Shown piece after piece: positions 1 to 6,799 of a stretch of 33,687 nucleotides of DNA. The notes beneath the pieces are model-generated. The model saw only the letters and a list, made by a program, of their open reading frames with translations. It had not been told where the DNA came from and did no database searches. The stretch spans positions 1 through 33,687 of the forward strand of contig JAKFFN010000224.1 of assembly GCA_036675025.1 (NCBI GenBank). Reading direction: 5' to 3'. This DNA comes from JAKFFN01 sp036675025. GTDB lineage: Bacteria > Sumerlaeota > Sumerlaeia > Sumerlaeales > Sumerlaeaceae. Made by a program: the position numbers and the translations under genes. Every line of letters starts with the position of its first letter. The first letter of the stretch is position 1.

Positions 1-2307
1 GGGCGCGCTGCTTTTGCCTGGCAGCAGGCCGGTGTACCGGGTAAAGCCATTGAATACTACGAAAAAGACGGTAACTTTGAAGCGGCTGGTGATCTGTGTA
101 TGGTTGAGGGATTGCAAGATAGGGCGACCCGTAATTACCGTATTGCCGGTGACAAGTGCCTGGGTGAAAATCAATTTGCTACGGCTGCTGAGTTTTTTGA
201 AAAGGCTCATGACTACGGCCAGGCTGGAAACGTGTTTGAGAGTGCCCACAAACTCGACCGGGCCCTGAACTGCTATGAGAAAGCGGGCAATATCGTAAAG
301 CTCAGAGAGCTTCTGGAAAAGATTCATCCTTCTGATTACCTGAGAAAAGGACCAGACTTTACCCGGGTAGTTCAGCGATGCGCTGAAGCACTTGCCTCGG
401 CGGGACATGGCCCTGAAGCAGCACGTATCATGGAGGACTGCCATGACCTCGTACGAGCGGCTGAATTGTATACTTCCAGTAAACTGTGGGATAAATCTGC
501 AGAGCTCTATCTGAAAGCGGGAAGGCCTGAAATTGCCGCTGCTGTTGTGCGAAAAATTGAAGATACCAAGCTGGCAGCGGACATTACCGCTCGGATGGCG
601 GCGAGCACTTCTGACTGGCAGGCAGCCGGCGAAAGCTATGAGGCGGCCGGTAAAAACAACCAGGCCATTGACGCCTACAAAAAAGCCAGGAACTTCGAAG
701 CTGCCGCACGTCTTTACGAGGATATGGGCCGTTTTATTATGGCCGGCGAAATGTATTCCTCCGGTAAGAATCTTGTGGCAGCAGCAAACGCCTACGCAAA
801 AGCCTACGACTGGCGAAATGCGGCGGAATGCTTTGAGCAGACAGGGGATCTGGTACAAGCCATTGAAGCGTATGCGAATGCCAGCAATTATTTAAAAGCC
901 GGAACGCTTTCCATTAAGGTTACTGACTATGCTCGCGCTATCGAGTATTTGCAAAGAGTACCCACTGGCTCACCTGATTTTCCGGCTGCGACCGCGTTTC
1001 TCGCAACGGCATTCTATTACCAGTGCCATTACGATATGGCGCACGATCTCTTTTCGCGGGTTATGGACAGCCTCCCGCTGAGCCGTGATACGCTGCCTGT
1101 TTTCTATGCCTATGCGCGCAGCCTGGAAAACGAAAACCCAAAGAAAAGCCTTGGTCTGTTCCGTCAAATTATTGGAATAGACGTCCATTTTTCCGACTCC
1201 AGCGACCGGGCCCAGCGGCTTGAGCAAATCGTTACCTCTATGAGCACTGGTTATGGAAACACACCGCCGGCTCGTCCTCCCGGCCAATCAAAAATTATAC
1301 AGTCGGCACCGTTACGAGAGGTGGGCGACCCTACTCCGTACACCACACCAGTTACAGGCTCCTTAAGCTCGTTCCCTACTTCTGTATCTCCTAATGACAC
1401 AGGCCAGGGTTTCCGCTCCCCTGCCCTGACCATTTCCCGCCAGAAAACAAATTCTTTTGTAACGGGAACTGGTTTCTCAATTATTGAGGGGCGTTATCAG
1501 TTGCAGGAAGTGGTCCATCAATCAGGACGTATCACGGATTATAAGGGGACAGATACAACTTCTGGACGCCGGGTACTAATCCGGACATTTCCACGGCCGG
1601 AACAGTCTCCCACCTTTGATGAGACAATGAACGCATTGGCAAAAGCAGCTCGGCTTTCTCATCCCAATATCAGCAGTATTGTTCGCTACGGCGAATCCGG
1701 CGGCCTTGTTTATATTATTAGCGACCTTGTTGAAGGCCAGGATCTGCGCCAATGGATTCGAGCCAAAGGTCCTCTATCAGTAAGAGACATGCGTGTGTTT
1801 GCGGGGCAGCTTCTTCCGGCGCTCGATTATGCGCATTCACAGAACGTGTTTCATCTTAACTTGCGACCAGAGACAATTATGGTTAACGGGGCCAGCGGGG
1901 AAAAAATTACGCTGACAGGTTTCGGGGTACCGGTTCGGACTGGAACCGTGACAGAACCTGTTTACATGACGGTGCCAGATTCTGATCCGCAGTACCTGGC
2001 GCCTGAGCAAATCGTGGGTGGCGAAATCGACGCCAAAACAGACATCTATGCTTTCGGCCTGGTCCTGTTTTTCGTCCTCACCGGACGCACTCCGTTTGAA
2101 GTCAAACGGGTTCAAGATACACAGGAGATTGCCAGGATGCAGGTGCAGATATCCCTGGCGCGCCCTTCAACCATCCGCGCTACGCTACCTTCCGCGATAG
2201 ACGAAGTCTTCCTGAAGTGCGTACATAAAACGCCTGCGGCACGTTTCGCTTCTATCTCGGAGCTAAGCGGAGTTCTTAGCGATGTTCAAACAGGATCAAC
2301 AGTGTAA
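1..2307 (+). CDS. Helical-repeat protein with C-terminal pseudokinase domain (5' end outside window)
   Basis: The frame is open from base 1, so the N-terminus is missing; 768 residues are visible. Residues 2-324 are a helical solenoid built from about 20 units of 13 residues (pattern x-A-A-x-x-Y-E-x-A-G-x-x-x). TPR-like helices follow to about 390, then a low-complexity Ser/Thr/Pro linker. From about 497 to the end there is a PknB-type Ser/Thr kinase fold, with the APE motif (YLAPEQ) and DIYAFG clearly kept. The catalytic residues are changed: the VAIK lysine is Arg528, the HRD aspartate is Asn620 (HLNLRPE) and the DFG aspartate is Gly640 (TGFG). The glycine-rich loop is also degenerate. It is therefore probably a scaffold or ligand-binding pseudokinase rather than an enzyme; this is inferred from the motifs. 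No signal peptide or membrane segment is visible in this part. It ends at a terminator shared with rplL. Confidence 0.85.
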   Translation, partial: GRAAFAWQQAGVPGKAIEYYEKDGNFEAAGDLCMVEGLQDRATRNYRIAGDKCLGENQFATAAEFFEKAHDYGQAGNVFESAHKLDRALNCYEKAGNIVKLRELLEKIHPSDYLRKGPDFTRVVQRCAEALASAGHGPEAARIMEDCHDLVRAAELYTSSKLWDKSAELYLKAGRPEIAAAVVRKIEDTKLAADITARMAASTSDWQAAGESYEAAGKNNQAIDAYKKARNFEAAARLYEDMGRFIMAGEMYSSGKNLVAAANAYAKAYDWRNAAECFEQTGDLVQAIEAYANASNYLKAGTLSIKVTDYARAIEYLQRVPTGSPDFPAATAFLATAFYYQCHYDMAHDLFSRVMDSLPLSRDTLPVFYAYARSLENENPKKSLGLFRQIIGIDVHFSDSSDRAQRLEQIVTSMSTGYGNTPPARPPGQSKIIQSAPLREVGDPTPYTTPVTGSLSSFPTSVSPNDTGQGFRSPALTISRQKTNSFVTGTGFSIIEGRYQLQEVVHQSGRITDYKGTDTTSGRRVLIRTFPRPEQSPTFDETMNALAKAARLSHPNISSIVRYGESGGLVYIISDLVEGQDLRQWIRAKGPLSVRDMRVFAGQLLPALDYAHSQNVFHLNLRPETIMVNGASGEKITLTGFGVPVRTGTVTEPVYMTVPDSDPQYLAPEQIVGGEIDAKTDIYAFGLVLFFVLTGRTPFEVKRVQDTQEIARMQVQISLARPSTIRATLPSAIDEVFLKCVHKTPAARFASISELSGVLSDVQTGSTV
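4..972 (+). repeat. Array of 13-residue (39-base) helix-turn repeats in the coding sequence
   Basis: Within the pseudokinase gene the translated sequence repeats every 13 residues. Examples are KAIEYYEKDGNFE (residues 15-27), RALNCYEKAGNIV, RAAELYTSSKLWD, QAIDAYKKARNFE (221-233), AAARLYEDMGRFI, AAANAYAKAYDWR and QAIEAYANASNYL. From residue 221 to 324 eight units follow with no gap; earlier blocks are separated by irregular inserts. Each unit looks like one short helix plus an A-G-D/N turn, so a hairpin would take 26 residues, shorter than a 34-residue TPR. The DNA is diverged between units, so this is an old protein repeat and not a recent tandem duplication. Confidence 0.75.
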
Positions 2308-2330
2308 TATATCCGTATCCCTTTAAAAAG

Positions 2331-2368
2331 AAAAAAGGGCGGGACCGGTATGGTCCCGCCCTTTGTTA
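2331..2368. terminator. Bidirectional terminator between the pseudokinase gene and rplL
   Basis: A perfect 10-bp G+C-rich stem (2337-2346 with 2352-2361) closes a 5-base loop and is extended by three A-T pairs. On the minus strand the stem is followed by a run of six T and then further T-rich sequence, an excellent intrinsic terminator for rplJ-rplL. On the plus strand the trailing sequence is TTTGTTATA, weaker but usable for the converging gene. Confidence 0.9.
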
Positions 2369-2382
2369 TAACAACTTGGATA

Positions 2383-2763
2383 CTACTGAAGTTCGACGGT
2401 AGCGCCAGCGGCTTCAAGCTGCTTCTTGAACTTGTCGGCGTCGTCCTTGCTGACGTCCTTGGAAACTTCCTTCGGAGCAGCCTCAACCAGATCCTTGGCT
2501 TCTTTCAGACCAAGACCGGTGATGGTGCGGACTTCCTTAATGACGGCGATCTTCTTGTCAGCCGGAACTTCCTTGAGTACAACCGTGAACTCGGTCTTCT
2601 CTTCTGCAGGTGCAGCAGCGCCAGCGGCTGGAGCAGCAGCAGTGGCAACCGGAGTGGCACTTACGCCGTACTTCTCTTCAATCTTCTTTACCAGCTCGTT
2701 AACTTCGAGCAGGGTCATGCTGTCGAGACGATCGACAATCTGATCAATGGTGATATCAGCCAT
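2383..2763 (-). CDS. rplL: 50S ribosomal protein L7/L12
   Basis: The 126-residue product is the stalk protein that recruits translation GTPases to the ribosome; it binds L10 as dimers. The N-terminal dimerisation helices (residues 1-30), an Ala-rich hinge (about 38-53) and the globular C-terminal domain with GLGLKEAKDLVEAAPK are all present, and the length is normal. An AAGGAAG ribosome-binding site lies upstream of the ATG. It is the last gene of its unit and ends just before a strong intrinsic terminator. rpoB and rpoC, which usually follow rplL in bacteria, are absent; a convergent unrelated gene lies there instead. Confidence 0.98.
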   Translation of the reverse strand: MADITIDQIVDRLDSMTLLEVNELVKKIEEKYGVSATPVATAAAPAAGAAAPAEEKTEFTVVLKEVPADKKIAVIKEVRTITGLGLKEAKDLVEAAPKEVSKDVSKDDADKFKKQLEAAGATVELQ

Positions 2764-2817
2764 TTCAAAACTTCCTTATAGTATTTAAAAATTTGTTATC
2801 CCGCAGTAACTGCCGTA

Positions 2818-2846
2818 CCTGGTGGCGGGGGCATCCAGGCACCAGG
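2818..2846 (-). other. Hairpin in the rplJ-rplL intercistronic gap
   Basis: The 88-base gap between rplJ and rplL contains an inverted repeat, CCTGGTG (2818-2824) and CACCAGG (2840-2846), with an internal CCAGG that can form a competing pairing. There is no T-run, so it is not a simple terminator. It could tune the relative output of L10 and L7/L12, or mark an RNA processing site; that role is a guess. Confidence 0.35.
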
Positions 2847-2851
2847 GTTTA

Positions 2852-3376
2852 TTACTGTTGTTCTGCTTTTTTGCGACCTACCGCGTCCACTGCGTAGACA
2901 ACCTTGGCCACGGTCTGGTTAAGACCATAGGCAAGCTTCTGCACAGGGCTCGTCAGGCTGCCAAGAAGACGACCGAGTAGAACTTCGCGAGAAGGCAACT
3001 GAGCGAGTTCATTGATTCCGGAAACGTCCAACAATTGGTTGTCCATCTGGCCGGCAATGATCTTCAGTTTCTCGTTTTCTTTGGCATAACCAGCCAGAAC
3101 CTTTGCAGGGCTAACCGGGTCATTCATGCCAAACGCGATGGCTGTCATACCTTTCAGGTGGCCGTCCATGGGGTCCATGTTCGACTCCGTCAGGGCAATC
3201 TTTGCCAGGCGGTTCTTAATTACGCGCAGTTCAACGCCTTCTTTACGAAGACGCGTACGCAAGTCTGTCATCTCGGAAACCGAGAGACCGCGATAGTCAG
3301 CAACAACGATGGATTTGGAGCTAGCGAGCTTTTCTTTCACCGACGCTACTGTATCGATTTTATACTGTTTTGGCAC
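2852..3376 (-). CDS. rplJ: 50S ribosomal protein L10
   Basis: The 174-residue product anchors L7/L12 dimers to 23S rRNA at the base of the stalk. The N-terminal rRNA-binding part with VVADYRGLSVSEMTDLRTRLR and VIKNRLAKIAL is typical, as is the C-terminal helix that carries L7/L12. The start is an ATG with a strong AAGGAGGTG site seven bases upstream. A 242-base leader separates it from pabB and carries the hallmarks of an L10 leader, so autoregulation by the L10-L12 complex is likely. rplK and rplA do not precede it, which is unusual. Confidence 0.98.
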   Translation of the reverse strand: MPKQYKIDTVASVKEKLASSKSIVVADYRGLSVSEMTDLRTRLRKEGVELRVIKNRLAKIALTESNMDPMDGHLKGMTAIAFGMNDPVSPAKVLAGYAKENEKLKIIAGQMDNQLLDVSGINELAQLPSREVLLGRLLGSLTSPVQKLAYGLNQTVAKVVYAVDAVGRKKAEQQ

Positions 3377-3394
3377 CTTTTCACCTCCTTTGCC

Positions 3395-3575
3395 GTAAGG
3401 CTGCAGATATGTCGGATCGGTTCAATGCTACGACGCCGACCGCGACACGTTCCGCGCCACATGGCAAAGGCCTTGAGGTGCTGTAACGTATACTCGATCC
3501 AGGAGCGTCTTGGCGGGGGCATTTTACATCTTTCTTTGCAGAAAGGCGACCTGCTGTCTTTGACTGTCCCAATTA
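3395..3575 (-). promoter_or_regulatory. Probable ribosomal protein L10 leader RNA
   Basis: Read on the minus strand, the untranslated region before rplJ contains AAGACAGCAGGTCGCC (3545-3560) followed about 25 bases later by CCCCCGCCAAGAC (3508-3520). These resemble, from memory, the paired AGACAGCAGG and CCUGCCGAGG elements of the L10-binding leader of Bacillus-type rplJ mRNAs, where the L10(L12)4 complex represses its own operon. Further G+C-rich stems follow before the Shine-Dalgarno sequence. Exact borders are not determinable by eye; a covariance-model search (Rfam L10_leader) would decide. Confidence 0.6.
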
Positions 3576-3618
3576 CCGGATATCTGTTCGGCTGGAAAAG
3601 ACTACTCTGACGAGGCAT

Positions 3619-4950
3619 TTATTCATTCCGGAGCAGCTCTGCCGCGAGGGGGCTTACCTTCTGCAAGCATTCCTGATATTCCCGTTCGGGATCTGAATCG
3701 GCAACTATGGCTCCACCGGCACCCATCGCATACAGCCATTGAGAACTTCTACCGGGCCGCGCTACAAATGTCCTGATTGCTACATTAAGATCGAAATCCC
3801 CGTCGGGAAAGAACCATCCACAGGCGCCCGTGTACAAGCCCCGACAGGATGCTTCGTATTCTGATATTGCAGTTACCACCTCAACTTTGGGAGCACCTGT
3901 GATGGACGCTGCCGGAAAAGTCAGCGGTAGGATCTGTCGCCCCTGCATGGAAGTTTTCGCGGCTATGAGCGACTCCATATGACTGAGCCCGCCAAATGTG
4001 CTGACCGACTTTAACTCGGGCACTTGAACCCAGCCCAGATTAGAAATCCGCCCCAGGTCATTACGGGCAAGATCCACAACCATGACATGCTCAGCTTCCA
4101 GTTTCGCACGTTCATTACCTGCCATCGCGGAGATGAACGAACCTTTTATTGGCCGGGTGTAAACATTCTTCCCCTCCTTTTTCAGGAAGAGCTCCGGAGA
4201 GCAGCTACCGACGACTTCATCGGGGAAATGGCCGTAAAAGCCGCGGCGGGGACAGAGCGTTTCAAAAAGATGAGTGAAAGCGCTAACCGGTGATCGCTCA
4301 GTTTGAAGTGAGAAACGCTGCGTAAAATTCAGCTCATAGTAGCGTCCCGCTGATATGTCTTCAAGAATCTGGGCAACCCGTTCCACGTATTGCTCCCTGG
4401 TGAGTTCGCCTAACGCTGCAACCGCCTCTATAGAAAGTGGTGCACCTTTGGAAAAATTGTTTTGGAGGCTCCGCTGCCATGACTTGATTACACTTTTGAG
4501 CTCCTCGATGGCTTCTCTCTCGCAGTTTTCAGCGGCAAAGATAGCTCCTGTTCGCGTATGATGGTCAGCTTCGTACCAGCAATTGACTTCCAGAAAACGC
4601 CAGGCGTAACCGGTCTTTGGGCGGCGTAGTTTATGCCAACGTTCTTCATAAGCAAACCCGCTCTCGTAGGAAAGGTATCCAACCAGGGAGGCACCCGTCT
4701 CGCTGAGTGCCTGCAGCCTGTTGGATAGTGGTTTCCAATCTCTATTGCCTGCGCAGGAATCCCATTTATGGTGATGCTCGTTGAAATGCCCGATTGCCAG
4801 CAGGTCTTTCGGAGGAAGTGCAAAGCCGGCATCGCCGCTGCGGTAAAACAACACATGAGGACTTTGAGTTCCATGGTTTAAGAAATGAGTGATTGAAGGA
4901 ACGTAGGGAGCGGAGAATCGGCGCAGCGCGGACTTCCGCACTTCAGTCAC
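3619..4950 (-). CDS. pabB: Aminodeoxychorismate synthase component I
   Basis: The 443-residue chorismate-utilising enzyme makes 4-amino-4-deoxychorismate for folate synthesis, using ammonia from a PabA glutaminase. SPELF (251-255), the lysine-bearing PIKGS (267-271), DLARNDLGRI, and PAASITGAPK are visible. The lysine in PIKGS separates PabB-type from anthranilate synthase TrpE, which has alanine there. It starts with GTG and overlaps the smpB stop by eight bases (GTGACTGA on the coding strand), so translation is probably coupled. pabA and pabC are not in the window, so the partner glutaminase must be elsewhere. Confidence 0.9.
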   Translation of the reverse strand: MTEVRKSALRRFSAPYVPSITHFLNHGTQSPHVLFYRSGDAGFALPPKDLLAIGHFNEHHHKWDSCAGNRDWKPLSNRLQALSETGASLVGYLSYESGFAYEERWHKLRRPKTGYAWRFLEVNCWYEADHHTRTGAIFAAENCEREAIEELKSVIKSWQRSLQNNFSKGAPLSIEAVAALGELTREQYVERVAQILEDISAGRYYELNFTQRFSLQTERSPVSAFTHLFETLCPRRGFYGHFPDEVVGSCSPELFLKKEGKNVYTRPIKGSFISAMAGNERAKLEAEHVMVVDLARNDLGRISNLGWVQVPELKSVSTFGGLSHMESLIAAKTSMQGRQILPLTFPAASITGAPKVEVVTAISEYEASCRGLYTGACGWFFPDGDFDLNVAIRTFVARPGRSSQWLYAMGAGGAIVADSDPEREYQECLQKVSPLAAELLRNE

Positions 4951-5413
4951 GCCTGGACTCTTTGACGGTCCTGTCCAATTCTCTTTTTGTATCGCGCTCT
5001 TTCATGTCATCGCGCTTATCGTAGGCTTTCTTGCCCTTGGCCAGACCGATCTGTAATTTCATCCGCCCGCCCTTGAGGTAGAGCTGCAACCCGACCACGG
5101 TGTAACCTTTTCGAGCGATCTGGCCAGCTAGCCAGTCAATCTCTGACTTATGCAGCAGAAGTTTGCGCGGCCGCCGCTCAGGCTGGTTGTAGCGGTTTCC
5201 CTGTTCGTAAGGGGTTATCTGCAAGTTGTAGATAAAGGCTTCGCCTCTCGCTACGCCAACATAACAATCAACCATGCTGGCGCGGCCGCCTCTGAGCGAT
5301 TTAATCTCTGTGCCTGAAAGCACAAGACCAGCTTCGAGAGTATCCTCAATATGGTAATCGTGCCTGGCCCGGCGGTTGGTTGCGACAACTTTTATGGGAG
5401 CGTTTTCAGCCAT
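4943..5413 (-). CDS. smpB: SsrA-binding protein (trans-translation)
   Basis: The 156-residue protein binds tmRNA and delivers it to stalled ribosomes. The N-terminal ATNRRARHDYHIED, GLVLSGTEIKSLR, DCYVGVARGEAFIYN and LHKSEIDWL blocks are diagnostic. The C-terminal tail (KGKKAYDKRDDMKERD) is basic and of normal length, as needed for insertion into the empty mRNA channel. It lies between tilS (28-base gap) and pabB (overlap) in one minus-strand operon. No tmRNA gene (ssrA) is recognisable in the window. Confidence 0.97.
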   Translation of the reverse strand: MAENAPIKVVATNRRARHDYHIEDTLEAGLVLSGTEIKSLRGGRASMVDCYVGVARGEAFIYNLQITPYEQGNRYNQPERRPRKLLLHKSEIDWLAGQIARKGYTVVGLQLYLKGGRMKLQIGLAKGKKAYDKRDDMKERDTKRELDRTVKESRRD

Positions 5414-5441
5414 GGCCTCTTATACCCCGCAAAGTGCAAGA

Positions 5442-6791
5442 TCATGCGGTCGGGTCAACTTTTGAGTAGTACAATGTGGCAGGCGAAGCAGTATGGCGGA
5501 GAACCCAGGTGATTAAGGATTCAGTTTCGGCAATTAGAGCAATCACCTGACGATCACTGGTGGCTGCAAGCACAAGGTAGTCTCGCAAATACCACGGTAT
5601 CTGGAAATCGATAAGCAGCTTTTTGACCGTTCGCGGGCCGATACGATCACCGGTTTGCCGGTTCCTGATAATAACAGGCGTCTGGCTGCTCACTAATATT
5701 TCATAGCAGTTGCCATCAAGGGCCATAGCCTTCAGAGGCTCATGACCATGATGATGAGTGGCGCTTAAATCGGCTGCGAATCCTCCAAAGCGCCTGATGT
5801 GTTCCTTTGCTAATGCAAGATTGTCGGGATCAGAACCTTCATACACCCATGCATTGTTCTGGGTGATGATGAGGCTTTTGAAATTGGGCAGAGCGACGAT
5901 TCCCGAACTACCGTCACGGATCATTTCAGCGGCATGCTCCACATGTTTCGCCGTGTGCATGAGATCTGTATCAGTGAAGAGTTCGCGAACTGCAGAGCAC
6001 AGTGCAGAAAAAGAACTTTCACGAAACGTGGGGCTGATTTCCAGGACAACAAGCTTGTGATGCGTAGCCGTTGTGGTTACCTCAATACGAGCAGACAGCT
6101 TGTCCGCTAAACTGACTATAGCTTCTACGGCGGCCGGGTTAATCTGTTCCAGGGCCGGGATAACTTCTTTCCTGATACGGTTCCGGCTATACTTGATGTC
6201 CTGATTGGTCGGGTCTGTAATCCATTGCTGCTCTACACCGTTAAGCGCGGCTTCGATATTGCACCGCCTGGTTTTCCATAGCGGACGCACAACAGGAATG
6301 TTGTCTGGCTGCGCGTACTTTAGAAACTGGAACACTAAACCCTCGGGACCAGTTCCGCGGGTCAGGTGGTACAGGAATGATTCCGCGAGGTCATCTGCAG
6401 TTTGTCCGAGAGCGACAAAGTCTGCGTTTGCTTGAACTCGAACGCGGGAAAACACTTTGTACCGTTCATGACGCCAGTATTCCTCCGGGCTCATTCCTTT
6501 TGGTTTCTCGCCCAGGCTGAGCTTTTCGTGGTAAAGCTTTAAGCCTAGAGCCTCACACAGCTCGATTACAAATTGTGCCTCAGAATCAGACTCCTGCCGC
6601 AGCCCGTGATTTACGTGGACCACGGCCAATTTTAGCGCCCTCGCTGGCGCGTATAAATTCAGCGCACGCACTAGAGCTACGGAATCGGCGCCTCCAGAAA
6701 CCGCAACCAGGACACACGCACCTGGAGCGACGGTATGCTCAATTGAGCGCCTGTCGAGTAGCTCGAGCAGCCGCCTCTCTTTGAGATCCAT
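5442..6791 (-). CDS. tilS: tRNA(Ile)-lysidine synthase
   Basis: TilS converts C34 of the CAU-anticodon isoleucine tRNA to lysidine so that it reads AUA. The 449-residue product has the N-type ATP pyrophosphatase P-loop SGGADS (residues 32-37), then HVNHGLR and the TADDLAESFLYHLTRG segment typical of the catalytic domain. The C-terminal part (QTGDRIGP, KKLLIDFQIPWYLRD) matches the TilS C-terminal substrate-binding domain. The start is an ATG only eight bases after the stop of the helicase-partner gene, consistent with co-transcription. Confidence 0.96.
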   Translation of the reverse strand: MDLKERRLLELLDRRSIEHTVAPGACVLVAVSGGADSVALVRALNLYAPARALKLAVVHVNHGLRQESDSEAQFVIELCEALGLKLYHEKLSLGEKPKGMSPEEYWRHERYKVFSRVRVQANADFVALGQTADDLAESFLYHLTRGTGPEGLVFQFLKYAQPDNIPVVRPLWKTRRCNIEAALNGVEQQWITDPTNQDIKYSRNRIRKEVIPALEQINPAAVEAIVSLADKLSARIEVTTTATHHKLVVLEISPTFRESSFSALCSAVRELFTDTDLMHTAKHVEHAAEMIRDGSSGIVALPNFKSLIITQNNAWVYEGSDPDNLALAKEHIRRFGGFAADLSATHHHGHEPLKAMALDGNCYEILVSSQTPVIIRNRQTGDRIGPRTVKKLLIDFQIPWYLRDYLVLAATSDRQVIALIAETESLITWVLRHTASPATLYYSKVDPTA

Positions 6792-6799
6792 ACCCGCCT

